A stretch of 64,000 bases of DNA from Hymenobacter lapidiphilus. GTDB lineage: Bacteria; Bacteroidota; Bacteroidia; Cytophagales; Hymenobacteraceae. The notes below the pieces were generated by a model. It had not been told where the DNA came from. It saw only the letters and a program-made list of their open reading frames with translations, and searched no databases. The DNA lies in NCBI RefSeq assembly GCF_013377885.1, contig NZ_JABKAU010000019.1:23013-87012 (forward strand). Reading direction: 5' to 3'. Positions 45,627 through 55,010 of this stretch are shown one piece after another. Positions within the stretch are counted from its first letter, which is position 1. Every line of letters begins with the position of its first letter. The translations under genes and the position numbers were made by a program.

Positions 45627-46016
45627 ATGAAGCGCCTGCTGCTCCTGTTATTAAGCCTGCATCTTTTAGCCATCAGTTGCCTACCGGGCGGCAATGCGCA
45701 GGAACTGGCGGAGGCATCGGTGCTGTGGCAGCACCACGACCAGCACCACGCGGCCAGCGGCCTAGTGGGTTTCTTCTACGACCATTTCCTGGCCGATGCC
45801 CACCATGAGGACGGCGGGACCGATGAGCACCAGTCGTTACCCTTCCACCACACCCACGATTACGCGGCCCCGGCGGTGTACCTGCCGCCGGTAGCCGCGC
45901 GCTGGGTGCTGCTGGTACCGCGCTGGTCGGCGCTTGGCGGCAGCCGCCCGTTACCGGCCGTACTGGCCACCCATCCCGGCATGGCCCGCCGGTGCTGGCA
46001 GCCTCCCCAAGCCTGA
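45627..46016 (+). CDS. His-rich secreted protein of the second metal operon
   Basis: A 129-residue exported protein (signal 'MKRLLLLLLSLHLLAISC', possibly with a lipid-anchored Cys). It is packed with His clusters: 'WQHHDQHH', 'DAHHEDGGTDEH' and 'PFHHTHDY'. Such clusters bind Zn, Ni, Co or Cu. It lies 98 bases before the RND-TolC fusion gene and matches the common arrangement of a small metal-binding protein leading a Bacteroidota CzcCBA operon. No catalytic feature is visible. Confidence 0.65.
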   Translation: MKRLLLLLLSLHLLAISCLPGGNAQELAEASVLWQHHDQHHAASGLVGFFYDHFLADAHHEDGGTDEHQSLPFHHTHDYAAPAVYLPPVAARWVLLVPRWSALGGSRPLPAVLATHPGMARRCWQPPQA

Positions 46017-46114
46017 ATCAACCCCCGCTTTTTTGGGTAACGCCTCTCCCTGGTCGTGTCGCACTGCGGCAGCCGACCCGGGCACGGGCGCATTGTTGAT
46101 TCAGCCAAATTTTC

Positions 46115-49100
46115 ATGCTTGATTCCATTATTCGCTTCTCTATCGGCCATAAGTTGCTGATAGGGTTGCTGACCCTGGCCCTGGTGGCCTGGGGCGGCTA
46201 TTCGGTGCTGCACTTGCCCATCGACGCCGTGCCCGACATCACTAACAACCAGGTGCAGGTCATCACCCAAACCCCCTCGCTGGGCGCGCCCGACGTGGAG
46301 CGACTCGTTACTTTTCCCATCGAGCAGGCCATTGCCACGATTCCCGATGTGCAGGAGGTACGCTCGTTTTCGCGCTTCGGCCTCTCGGTCGTCACCATCG
46401 TCTTTCCCGACGATACGGACATCTACTGGGCCCGCAACCAGGTGAACGAGCGGCTTAAGGAGGCCGAGCGGCAGATTCCGCCCGGCACCGGCACGCCCGA
46501 GCTGGCCCCGGTCACGACGGGGCTGGGCGAGATATACCAGTATGTACTGCACCCGAAAAAGGGCTACGAGAAAAAGTTCTCGCCCACCGAGCTGCGCACG
46601 GTGCAGGACTGGCTGGTGCGCCGGCAGCTGCTGGGCACGCCCGGCGTGGCCGATGTGAGCAGCTTCGGCGGCAACATCAAGCAGTACGAAGTGGCCGTAG
46701 ACCCCGAGCGCCTACGGGCCTACAACGTCAGCATTGGGGAGCTATTCGCGGCCCTGGAGCAGAACAACCAGAACACCGGCGGGGCCTACATCGACAAGAA
46801 CCCAGCGGCCTATTTCATCCGCACCGAGGGCCTGGTGGGCTCACTGGAAGACGTGGGCCGCATCGTGGTGAAGGCCCCGGCGGGCGGCGTGCCCGTGCTG
46901 GTGCGTGACGTGGCCGAGGTGCGCTTTGGCCACGCCGTGCGCTACGGCCTGATGACGCGCAACCAGGAGGGCGAGGTGGTGGGCGCGCTGGTGCTCATGC
47001 TTAAGGGGGCCAACTCCTCCGAAGTCATTAAAGCCGTGAAGGAGCGCATGGCCGTTATTGAGAAAACGCTGCCCGAGGGCCTGGTGATTGAGCCGTTTCT
47101 GGACCGCACCAAGCTAGTGGACCACGCCATAAGTACCGTCACCAAAAACCTGGCGGAGGGCGCGCTGATTGTCATTTTCGTGCTGGTGCTGTTTCTGGGC
47201 AACTGGCGGGCTGGGCTAGTGGTGGCCTCGGTTATTCCGCTATCCATGCTCTTCGCTATCAGCCTGATGCGGGTGTTTGGCGTGTCGGGCAACCTGCTGA
47301 GTCTGGGCGCTATTGACTTCGGGCTGATTGTGGACGGGGCCGTGATTATCGTGGAGGCCATCGTGCACCGGCTGGCTACGCTCAACCGGCCGGCCGGCGC
47401 GCTGGCGCTCAACTCAGGCGAGATGGACGAGGAAGTGTACCAGGCGTCGAGCAAAATCCGTTCGTCGGCCGCGTTCGGCGAAATCATCATCCTGATTGTG
47501 TACCTGCCGCTGCTGGCGCTGGGCGGCATCGAAGGGAAGATGTTCCGGCCGATGGCCCAGACCGTGGCCTTCGCCATCCTGGGTGCCTTTATTCTGAGCC
47601 TCACCTACGTACCCATGCTCTCGGCGCTGGCGCTGAGCCGCAACACCGAGCACAAGCCCAACATTTCCGACCGGGTGCTGGGCAACCTGGCCCGGCGCTA
47701 CCAGCGCGTGGTGGCTTGGGCGCTAGGAGCCAAAACCCTGATTCTGGGCACCGCGCTGGCCCTGTTCGTGGGCGCGCTGCTGCTGTTTGGCACGCTGGGC
47801 GGCGAGTTTATTCCGACGCTGGAAGAAGGTGACTTCGCCGTGGAAACCCGCGTGCTGCCCGGCTCGTCCATCACCTACACCGCCGAAAAGGCCCAACAGG
47901 CGGCCGGTATTCTCCTCAAAAACTTTCCCGAAGTGAAGGAAGTGGTGGCCAAAGTAGGCTCGTCAGCCATCCCCACCGACCCCATGCCGGTGGAGGCCTG
48001 CGACCTGATTATCGTGCTCAAAGACAAAGAGGACTGGACCTCGGCCGACTCACGCGAAGAGCTCGTCGAGAAGATGTCGGCCAAGCTCAGCGCCATTCCC
48101 GGCGTGACGTTCGGCTTCCAGCAGCCCATCCAGATGCGCTTTAATGAGCTGATTTCGGGGGCTAAGCAGGACGTAGTCATCAAGATTTTTGGCGAAGACC
48201 TCCAGCAGCTCGACGACTACGCCGGCCAGGTGGGGGAGCTGGTGAAGGGCCTGCCCGGCGCCACCGACCTGTACGTGGAGCGCGCCACCGGCCAGAGCCA
48301 GCTGGTGGCCCAGATAGACCGCAACAAGCTGGCCCAGTACGGGCTGTCGGTGGAGGATGTGAACAGCACGGTGCGGGCGGCCTTCGCCGGGGAAGTAGCC
48401 GGTCAGGTGTTCGAGAAGGAACGCCGCTTCGACCTGGTAGTGCGCCTCAAGGAAGATGCCCGCCAGGACATCAGCAACCTGCGCCAACTCTTCATCGTGG
48501 CCCCCGACGGCCGGCAGGTGCCGCTGGAACAGGTGGCGAAAGTATCCCTGGTGTCCGGCCCCAGCCAGATTCAGCGCGACGATGCCAAGCGGCGCATTAT
48601 CGTGGGTTTCAACGTGCGGGGCCGCGACGTGGAAAGCCTGGTGGAGCAGGTGCAACAGCGCATTGAGAAGCGGATGAAGTTCGCGCCCGGCTACTACGTG
48701 ACCTACGGCGGGCAGTTTGAGAACCTGCAATCGGCCCGCGACCGGCTACTTATTGCCGTACCGGTGGCGCTGCTGCTCATCTTCGTGCTGCTTTATGCCA
48801 CGTTCAATTCGGTCAGCCAGTCGGTGATGATTTTCACGGCCATTCCGCTCTCGGCCATCGGCGGGGTGCTGGCGCTATGGCTGCGCGGGATGCCGTTCAG
48901 CATCTCGGCCGGGGTGGGTTTCATTGCCCTGTTTGGGGTGGCCGTGCTCAACGGCATCGTGCTCATCGGCTACTTCAACCAGCTCAAGGAAGAAGGTATG
49001 ACTGACCTGCGGGCCCGGATTCTCGAAGGCACCCACGTGCGGCTGCGGCCGGTGCTGATGACGGCCACCGTGGCCTCGCTGGGCTTTTTGCCGATGGCGC

Positions 49101-50554
49101 TGTCCAGCTCGGCGGGCGGTGAGGTGCAGAAGCCGCTGGCCACCGTGGTGATTGGCGGGCTGGTGACGGCTACGCTGCTCACCTTATTGGTGCTGCCGGT
49201 ACTTTACTATTTGGAAGAAAAGTGGACCGCCCGGCGCGCCGCCAAAAAAGCATCCGCGGCTGGCTCGCCCGCGAAACTCGGCGTGGCTGGCATCGTGCTG
49301 CTACTGACTGTGGGCGGGGCACTGCTGTCCGGCCGGGCGCTGGCCCAAGCTCCGACCGGGTCCGAAAGTGGGGCGCTCAACGCCACCCAAGCGGTGGAGG
49401 TTGCTCTGGCCCAAAGCGGCACCGTTCTCGGAGCCGAGCAGCAGCTGGCCGCCCAGCAGGCCGCCGTGCGCGCCGCCCGCGACTTCGGCCGCACCACCGT
49501 GCAGGGCAACTACGGCCAATACAACTCGGTACGGAAAGATAACTCGTTCACCGTCACCCAGCCGCTGGCCTGGCCGGGTTACTACCGCTCGCTCACGGCC
49601 CTGGCTAAAGCCCGGGTAGCCACCCAGGAGCAGCAGCTGGCCCTGGTGCGGGCCGACGTGCGCCGCCAGGTGCGCCTGCAATACGAGGCCGCCGTGCACG
49701 CCCGCCACCGCCTGCGCACCCTGCGCGCCCAGGACAGCCTCTACACCGAATTCGTGCGGGCCGCCCAACTGCGCTTCCGCACCGGCGAAACCGCCCGGCT
49801 CGAAGTAGCCACGGCCCTGGTGCAGCAGGGCGAAACCCGCATCCGCCTCGCCCAGGCCCGCACCGAGTACGCGGTAGCCGTGCGCCAGCTCCAGGCCCTG
49901 CTGCAACGCCCCGCGCCCGTGGCCGTGGCCGACAGCACCCTCGCGCCGCTGGTGCTCCAAACGCCAACTGCCCCCGGCGACACGGCCGTCCTTGCGCGGA
50001 GCCTGCTGGCCCAGGTGCTGGCCCAACAGGTAGCCGTGGCCCGTGCCGAAACCCGCGTGACGCAGGCCCAGGGCAAGCCGGGCTTTAGCTTGGGCTACTT
50101 CAACCAGTCGCTCATCGGCCCGCAGCTGGTGGACGGCGCAACGCGCAACTACGGGGCCGGCGACCGGTTCCAGGGCGTACAGGCCACCGTGGCCGTGCCT
50201 CTGATTCAGGGGCCGCAAAAGGCGCGGGTGCAGGCCGCCCGCTTGCAGGAAAAAGTGGCCCAGACCGGCTACGCCCGCTATCAGGCCGAGCTAGCCGGCC
50301 GGGTCGAGACCCTGCTGCTTCAACTCGCCGAACAGCAGCAGTGCCTGCAATTCTACGAGCAGACTGGCCTGCCGCAAGCCGCCGTCATCACCCGCATAGC
50401 CACCAAGGCTTTCAAGGCGGGCGAGAACGGTTACACCGAATACCTGCTCAACCTGGACCGCGCCCTGCGTCTGCGCACCGACTACCTCGACGCCCTGCTG
50501 CAACACAACCAGACCGTCATCGAGCTGGACTACCTGCTGAGCAGCGGACAGTAA
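46115..50554 (+). CDS. CusA/CzcA-type RND pump fused to TolC-like channel
   Basis: A 1479-residue fusion. Residues 1 to about 1040 are a complete HME-RND pump: 'VLHLPIDAVPDITNNQVQVI' at the start, and the proton-relay helix 'GAIDFGLIVDGAVIIVEAIV' near residue 405 with the Asp-Asp-Glu set of CzcA (Co/Zn/Cd/Ni type). Around residues 1053-1076 a hydrophobic stretch ending 'GRALAQAP' looks like an embedded signal peptide. The rest (about 1080-1479) is an outer-membrane efflux protein with 'NGYTEYLLNLDRALRLRTDY' near its end. Such fusions are known in Bacteroidota. The polypeptide may be cut at the internal signal to give separate pump and channel. Confidence 0.9.
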   Translation: MLDSIIRFSIGHKLLIGLLTLALVAWGGYSVLHLPIDAVPDITNNQVQVITQTPSLGAPDVERLVTFPIEQAIATIPDVQEVRSFSRFGLSVVTIVFPDDTDIYWARNQVNERLKEAERQIPPGTGTPELAPVTTGLGEIYQYVLHPKKGYEKKFSPTELRTVQDWLVRRQLLGTPGVADVSSFGGNIKQYEVAVDPERLRAYNVSIGELFAALEQNNQNTGGAYIDKNPAAYFIRTEGLVGSLEDVGRIVVKAPAGGVPVLVRDVAEVRFGHAVRYGLMTRNQEGEVVGALVLMLKGANSSEVIKAVKERMAVIEKTLPEGLVIEPFLDRTKLVDHAISTVTKNLAEGALIVIFVLVLFLGNWRAGLVVASVIPLSMLFAISLMRVFGVSGNLLSLGAIDFGLIVDGAVIIVEAIVHRLATLNRPAGALALNSGEMDEEVYQASSKIRSSAAFGEIIILIVYLPLLALGGIEGKMFRPMAQTVAFAILGAFILSLTYVPMLSALALSRNTEHKPNISDRVLGNLARRYQRVVAWALGAKTLILGTALALFVGALLLFGTLGGEFIPTLEEGDFAVETRVLPGSSITYTAEKAQQAAGILLKNFPEVKEVVAKVGSSAIPTDPMPVEACDLIIVLKDKEDWTSADSREELVEKMSAKLSAIPGVTFGFQQPIQMRFNELISGAKQDVVIKIFGEDLQQLDDYAGQVGELVKGLPGATDLYVERATGQSQLVAQIDRNKLAQYGLSVEDVNSTVRAAFAGEVAGQVFEKERRFDLVVRLKEDARQDISNLRQLFIVAPDGRQVPLEQVAKVSLVSGPSQIQRDDAKRRIIVGFNVRGRDVESLVEQVQQRIEKRMKFAPGYYVTYGGQFENLQSARDRLLIAVPVALLLIFVLLYATFNSVSQSVMIFTAIPLSAIGGVLALWLRGMPFSISAGVGFIALFGVAVLNGIVLIGYFNQLKEEGMTDLRARILEGTHVRLRPVLMTATVASLGFLPMALSSSAGGEVQKPLATVVIGGLVTATLLTLLVLPVLYYLEEKWTARRAAKKASAAGSPAKLGVAGIVLLLTVGGALLSGRALAQAPTGSESGALNATQAVEVALAQSGTVLGAEQQLAAQQAAVRAARDFGRTTVQGNYGQYNSVRKDNSFTVTQPLAWPGYYRSLTALAKARVATQEQQLALVRADVRRQVRLQYEAAVHARHRLRTLRAQDSLYTEFVRAAQLRFRTGETARLEVATALVQQGETRIRLAQARTEYAVAVRQLQALLQRPAPVAVADSTLAPLVLQTPTAPGDTAVLARSLLAQVLAQQVAVARAETRVTQAQGKPGFSLGYFNQSLIGPQLVDGATRNYGAGDRFQGVQATVAVPLIQGPQKARVQAARLQEKVAQTGYARYQAELAGRVETLLLQLAEQQQCLQFYEQTGLPQAAVITRIATKAFKAGENGYTEYLLNLDRALRLRTDYLDALLQHNQTVIELDYLLSSGQ

Positions 50555-50598
50555 GCGCTGAACGGCTGCCCATTTCTTCCTCATCGAACCCTTATTTC

Positions 50599-51783
50599 AT
50601 GCGTTTTCCCTTCTATAAACTGGCCGTTTTGTGCGTAGTGCTCGCCGCCGGCTGCACCAGCAACACCGAACCCGCTGACCCGGCGAATGGCCTAGCCACC
50701 GCTGCCGAAGCCGACAGTACCGCCGCGCCCACCGACCTGGTTTCGCTCACGTCCGACGAGCAGCGGCTGGCCGGCATCCAGACCACTACCCTTCAAGAGC
50801 GCGTGCTGGGGGCAGGCCTTAAGGTCAACGGCGTGCTCGACGTGCCGCCCGACAAGCTCATGTCCATTAGCGCGCGGCTGGGCGGCATTGTGGAGCGCAC
50901 TACCCTGTTGCAGGGTATGTATGTGCGCAAGGGCCAGGCGCTGGCCGTCATCAGCAACCCCGAGTTCATCCAGCTTCAGCAGGACTACCTGGAAACGCAA
51001 AGCGAGCTGCGTTACGCCAAACTGGAACTGGAGCGCCAGCGCGAGCTGGTGCGCGAGGAGGTAGCTCCCGCCAAGAATGCCCAACAGGCCCAGGCCCGCT
51101 ACGGGGCCCTGACGGCCCAGGCGGCCGGCCAGGTGGCCCGGCTCCGGCTGGCGGGCCTACCCGTGGGCGCCCGACCCTTCGTGACTACGGCCACGCTGCG
51201 CGCCCCCAAAGCGGCCTTTGTAAAGGCCGTGAACGTGGCCGTGGGCCAGAGCGTAACGCCCACCGACGCGCTGTTCGTGCTCGTCGACCCCAACCACCTG
51301 CATGTGGAGCTGACCGTGTTTGAAAAGGACGCCGCGCAACTCCGGCAGGGCCAGCGCATCCGCTTTACCGTGCCCAACGACAGCAGCGTGGAGCGCACGG
51401 CTACGGTCTACCTCATCGGGCGCACGGTGGACGAAACCCAGCGCACGGTGCGCGTGCATGGCCACCTCGACCGCGAAAACGACCCCGCCTTGCGGCCGGG
51501 CATGTTCGTGCGGGCCGTTATCGAAACCACCTCTCGCCGCGTGCCCGCCCTGCCCAACCAGGCGGTAGTCGATTACGAGGGCAGGCAGTACGTGTTCCGG
51601 CAGCAGCCGGCGGCGGCCGGCCAGCAGGCCTTCCGCATGGTGGAAGTGCGGCGCGGTGAATCGGCCGACGGCTACAGCGAAGTATTCATTCCCGGCGCGG
51701 CGGCGGCTGATTCTACCGCCCGCTACGCCACCGAGGGAGCTTATTCACTGCTGAGCAAGCTCAAAAACGCCAGCGAAGAATAA
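50599..51783 (+). CDS. RND periplasmic adaptor lipoprotein (CusB/CzcB family)
   Basis: A 394-residue adaptor starting at the ATG at 50599 with lipobox 'CVVLAAGC'. The barrel-sandwich halves are 'ISARLGGIVERTTLLQGMYV' and 'APKAAFVKAVNVAVGQSVTP', flanking a short helical hairpin ('QQDYLETQSELRYAKLELER'). Beta-barrel and membrane-proximal domains follow. It connects the fused pump to the channel. The gene lies 44 bases after the pump gene and 55 before the next gene, so it belongs to one operon. Confidence 0.9.
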   Translation: MRFPFYKLAVLCVVLAAGCTSNTEPADPANGLATAAEADSTAAPTDLVSLTSDEQRLAGIQTTTLQERVLGAGLKVNGVLDVPPDKLMSISARLGGIVERTTLLQGMYVRKGQALAVISNPEFIQLQQDYLETQSELRYAKLELERQRELVREEVAPAKNAQQAQARYGALTAQAAGQVARLRLAGLPVGARPFVTTATLRAPKAAFVKAVNVAVGQSVTPTDALFVLVDPNHLHVELTVFEKDAAQLRQGQRIRFTVPNDSSVERTATVYLIGRTVDETQRTVRVHGHLDRENDPALRPGMFVRAVIETTSRRVPALPNQAVVDYEGRQYVFRQQPAAAGQQAFRMVEVRRGESADGYSEVFIPGAAAADSTARYATEGAYSLLSKLKNASEE

Positions 51784-51838
51784 CCGCCTGGCCGATGCGC
51801 CCGCCTCTCTTTTCTACTCCGTTCTTTCTAACCGTTCT

Positions 51839-52714
51839 ATGAATTCCCTGCGCATTCCTTTGGTGCTGGCCGCCTTGCTGGCCGGCCCTTCGCTCCCCAC
51901 GCTGGCCCAGGTGTATACGCCCCCCGACGCCGACGAGCACCCGCACCCGCATCCGCACCCCGCACCGTTGCGGGGCCCAGAGGTCACACCTAACCCCGCC
52001 GCTCAACTGCCGCTAGCCACGATTTCACACACGCTGTACACTTCCAAATCGGAGCTGTACGCGGAGTCTAAACCGCTGATTGCGGGCCGTCCAATTCGCT
52101 TTACGGCTCACCTGACTACGCTCGGTGCCTCGTTCCGGCCCTACCTGGCCGGGCAGGTTACGGCGCGCCTGCAAGTGGGCGGCCAGACCCTCACGGCTTC
52201 GGTGGCCAAGCCCGAAGCGCCCGGTATTTTCCGGTTGCAGCTGCCGCCCGCGCCGGCCGGGACGGGCATGCTCGTCATTGACATCGTTACCCCGGAATTC
52301 ACCGACCAGTTCACGATTCCGGGCGTGGTGGTGTACACCGACGAGGCCGCGGCCCGCCAACTGCCCCGCGACGAGCGGCCCGGCGACATCTCCTACATCA
52401 AGGAGAAATCCTGGCTGCTGCCCGACTTTGCCACCCAGCCGCTGGGCCGGGGCACCGTGACGAAGGGCGCGACGAATCTGACTAACGTGCTGGTGCTGCC
52501 CCTGACGGCCTTCGTAAACATCGGCGGACGGCCGCACGTGTACGTGCAGCGCACGGGTGAGCGATTTGAACTGCGGCCGGTGCAAACCGGCCCCGGCGAC
52601 GGCCGGCAGGTGCAGCTACTCAGCGGCGTGCAGGAAGGCGAGCGGGTCATTATTGGGGGCGCGCGCGAAATCCTGGGGGCCACCGTGCCCGCCGAGCACG
52701 GTCATTCACATTAG
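51839..52714 (+). CDS. Adaptor-like periplasmic protein lacking the hairpin region
   Basis: A 291-residue exported protein. It has a signal peptide, a His run ('DEHPHPHPHPAP'), an N-terminal beta domain like that of the 10300-10911 accessory protein ('YAESKPLIAGRPIRFTAHLT'), and then 'ISYIKEKSWLLPDFATQPL', which in full-length adaptors leads into the barrel-sandwich and helical hairpin. Instead the sequence jumps to the C-terminal membrane-proximal part ('LPLTAFVNIGGRPHVYVQRT', 'VQEGERVIIGGAREIL') and ends 'EHGHSH'. The middle of a CzcB-type adaptor appears to be missing, but the frame is intact. It may be a metal-binding accessory now. Confidence 0.7.
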   Translation: MNSLRIPLVLAALLAGPSLPTLAQVYTPPDADEHPHPHPHPAPLRGPEVTPNPAAQLPLATISHTLYTSKSELYAESKPLIAGRPIRFTAHLTTLGASFRPYLAGQVTARLQVGGQTLTASVAKPEAPGIFRLQLPPAPAGTGMLVIDIVTPEFTDQFTIPGVVVYTDEAAARQLPRDERPGDISYIKEKSWLLPDFATQPLGRGTVTKGATNLTNVLVLPLTAFVNIGGRPHVYVQRTGERFELRPVQTGPGDGRQVQLLSGVQEGERVIIGGAREILGATVPAEHGHSH

Positions 52715-52765
52715 CTGGCCGGGCGGCTGTACGCTGTTATCTACTTCACCTCCTATGGCTTTTTG

Positions 52766-54007
52766 ATGAACCTGAGCACTGTTTTCGCGCCCTTCACCAG
52801 CCTGCGCAACCCCGTCTTTGCCCGCCTCTACGCGGCCCAGACCGCCAGCCTGCTCGGTGACGCGCTGACCTGGGTGGGGCTGGCTCTGCTGGCCTTCGAG
52901 TTAGGCGGGGCCGAGTCGGCGGGCATCCTGGCCTTTGCCCTCACTTTGCGCGTAACGGCTTTCGTGGTGCTCTCGCCGCTGGCCGGTCTGTTGGCCGACC
53001 GGCTCAACCGGAAGTTCATCCTGGTAACGGCCGACGTGACGTGTATGGGTGTCATTTCCCTGCTGCCCTTCGTGACGGAAGTGTGGCAGGTGTACGCCCT
53101 GATGCTGCTGGTCAACGCCTTCACGGCCTTTTTCACGCCCACGTTTCAGGCCACCGTGCCGGCCGTTACCACCCCCGAGGAGCTGCCCCAGGCTATTAGT
53201 CTTTCGGGGGCCACCTACGAGTTGCTGGGCGTACTCGGGCCGGGGCTGGCTGGCGCGGTGGCCGTGGTGCTGGGTACGCGCAACATCTTTTTTCTCGATG
53301 CGGCGACCTTTCTCGTGTCGGGCATCCTTATTCTGACTTTGCCCGGCCGGTTACGCGGTGAAGCCGAGGTAAAGGCCGACACGCGCATCACCGTACCCAA
53401 CCTGCTGGTGGGCACCCGCCGCCTTTGGGGGCGCGGCCCCATGCGCTATGCCCTGCTGCTGGAGCTGGTAGCGGCCGTGAGCGGGGCGCTGATTCTGGTG
53501 AATACCGTGGGCCGGGTGAAGGGGCAGCTGGGGCTGGGCAACGCCGAGTATGGCTGGGTGATGTCGGCCTTTGGCATTGGGGCCACGGCCGCGGCGCTGC
53601 TGGCTGGGGGGTTGGCTCAACGAATCGCCCAGACCTCCTTCGTGCTGGTGGGGGCACTGGTTACGACCGTGGCCGTACTGCCGGCCAACCAGGCGGGGCT
53701 GGGGGGCCTGCTGTTCCTGTGGCTACTGGCCGGCGCGGGCCAGAACTGGGTGAACCTGTCCACCCAAACCATCATTGCCGGGCAAACTCCATTGGAATTT
53801 CAGGGCCGGGTCTATGGAGCCCACTTCGCCTGGAGCCACTTGTGGTGGGCCTTCGCCTACCCGCTGGCCGGGTTCCTGGGTACTCACTACGGCACCGGCT
53901 CGTTTCTGTGGGGCGGGCTGGTGGCGCTTGCCCTGTTGGTTGGCACCTGGCTGCTGAGCCCTAAAAGAGCGGAACTGGCCGCCGAGCAGAAGTCCACACC
54001 GACTTGA
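52766..54007 (+). CDS. MFS exporter (NreB/entS-like)
   Basis: A 413-residue transporter with 12 predicted helices; the ATG at 52766 was chosen ('MNLSTVFAPFTSLRNPVFAR'). 'LRNPVFARLYAAQTASLLGD' and 'SPLAGLLADRLNRKFILVTA' are typical of the MFS branch that includes enterobactin exporters and the nickel-resistance exporter NreB. Its place as last gene of the second metal operon suggests cytosol-to-periplasm export of the metal (Ni or Co) that the RND complex then removes. A terminator lies downstream at 54260-54295. Confidence 0.83.
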   Translation: MNLSTVFAPFTSLRNPVFARLYAAQTASLLGDALTWVGLALLAFELGGAESAGILAFALTLRVTAFVVLSPLAGLLADRLNRKFILVTADVTCMGVISLLPFVTEVWQVYALMLLVNAFTAFFTPTFQATVPAVTTPEELPQAISLSGATYELLGVLGPGLAGAVAVVLGTRNIFFLDAATFLVSGILILTLPGRLRGEAEVKADTRITVPNLLVGTRRLWGRGPMRYALLLELVAAVSGALILVNTVGRVKGQLGLGNAEYGWVMSAFGIGATAAALLAGGLAQRIAQTSFVLVGALVTTVAVLPANQAGLGGLLFLWLLAGAGQNWVNLSTQTIIAGQTPLEFQGRVYGAHFAWSHLWWAFAYPLAGFLGTHYGTGSFLWGGLVALALLVGTWLLSPKRAELAAEQKSTPT

Positions 54008-54319
54008 CGGCGGTAGATAGACGGCTCCCTCTGGTAAACCACCAGTAGCAACTTGTCACTAGGTGCCTACTATAGCGCGAAACAAGTTTATAAAACTCAC
54101 CAAGCTAATGAGTTTCGTAACCGTCTAAAGTTGAGTCTGTTTTCCCGGCAAAGCGCCACGCCGACCTTACCCCATTTCAAGAAGCCAAAACCGCCATTAT
54201 TCCGTGGCTGGTCTGAGAACGAGGGCTGTGTAATATAAAAAAGAGACTAAACCGAAACCAACAAGGGATTGAGACTACAGCCCCAATCCCTTGTTTATTA
54301 TTGGCTTAGCTGCAAACCC
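54008..54319. other. Intergenic between convergent genes
   Basis: About 310 bases. It contains the terminator at 54260-54295. A 61-codon frame at 54053-54238 opens with TTG and shows no motif, so I do not call it. The base composition is lower in GC than the genes on the left. Confidence 0.45.
54260..54295. terminator. Bidirectional terminator
   Basis: Perfect 12-bp inverted repeat AACAAGGGATTG / CAATCCCTTGTT with a 12-base loop. It lies between the convergent MFS and cysteine hydrolase genes and is followed by a T/A-rich tail (TTATTATTGG). It probably ends both transcripts. Confidence 0.85.
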
Positions 54320-54865
54320 TTAAGCAGCCAGGTACTCCTTCGTGACCTGAACCTTGGCGTAGAAAGAGGACATCGCGGCTAAAAATGCCGTCTGCACGTC
54401 AGCGGCTTTCACCTGCGCACCATTTACTTCCAGGTCTCTGGTGGCACAGGCATCCCCGATGACAGTGCATTCAAAGCCCAGGTCGCGAGCCGCGCGGGTA
54501 GTGGCATCAATGCACATATGCGTCATCATGCCCGTAATCACTAAGTCCTTCACTCCGAGCCCTTGCAGGTGCTCCAGCAGGTCCGTCTCCCGGAAGCTGT
54601 TCGGGTAGTATTTCTGCACCGTCTTTTCGCCGGCTTCCGGTTTCACATTCGCGTGAATCTCGGCCCCTTCGGCTCCGGGCAGGAAGAACGTCGCACCGGG
54701 ACCTATTCCCAGGTGGTGCACGTGGACGATGGGCAGGTTTTGTTCGCGGAATTTCGCCAGCATCAGCTTGACGTTTTCGCTGGCTTGCAAGGCGCCCACG
54801 AGCTCCATGGCACCATTTTCAAAATAGTCATTTTGAACGTCGACAATAATCAGGGCTTTGCTCAT
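54320..54865 (-). CDS. Isochorismatase-family cysteine hydrolase
   Basis: A 181-residue soluble alpha/beta hydrolase of the cysteine-hydrolase (isochorismatase/nicotinamidase-like) family. The triad is visible: Asp in 'ALIIVDVQNDYFENG', Lys in 'ETDLLEHLQGLGVKDLVITG' or the nearby 'EKTVQKYYPNSF', and Cys in 'MMTHMCIDATTRAARDLGF'. The cis-peptide region is 'VITGMMTHMC'. The substrate could be a small amide or an isochorismate-like compound; there is no pathway context. It is monocistronic. Confidence 0.87.
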   Translation of the reverse strand: MSKALIIVDVQNDYFENGAMELVGALQASENVKLMLAKFREQNLPIVHVHHLGIGPGATFFLPGAEGAEIHANVKPEAGEKTVQKYYPNSFRETDLLEHLQGLGVKDLVITGMMTHMCIDATTRAARDLGFECTVIGDACATRDLEVNGAQVKAADVQTAFLAAMSSFYAKVQVTKEYLAA

Positions 54866-55009
54866 TTTATGCGGTTTTAGTAGGGTGAACGTATGGGGTG
54901 AAGTTATCGGAAGGCGAAAGCCTGCTAAGGATTAAATGACGGCGAAGTCCGGCCATTTTGTTAACCCAGCCGCTGAACCAAAGCTGGATAAAAGGGGGGG
55001 GGGGGTGAA
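54866..55009. other. Intergenic with 12-G run
   Basis: Short upstream region of the cysteine hydrolase gene. It contains a run of 12 G at 54994-55005, directly next to the left end of the IS5-type element. A run of the same length is found at 60148-60159. Confidence 0.6.
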
Positions 55010-55010
55010 T

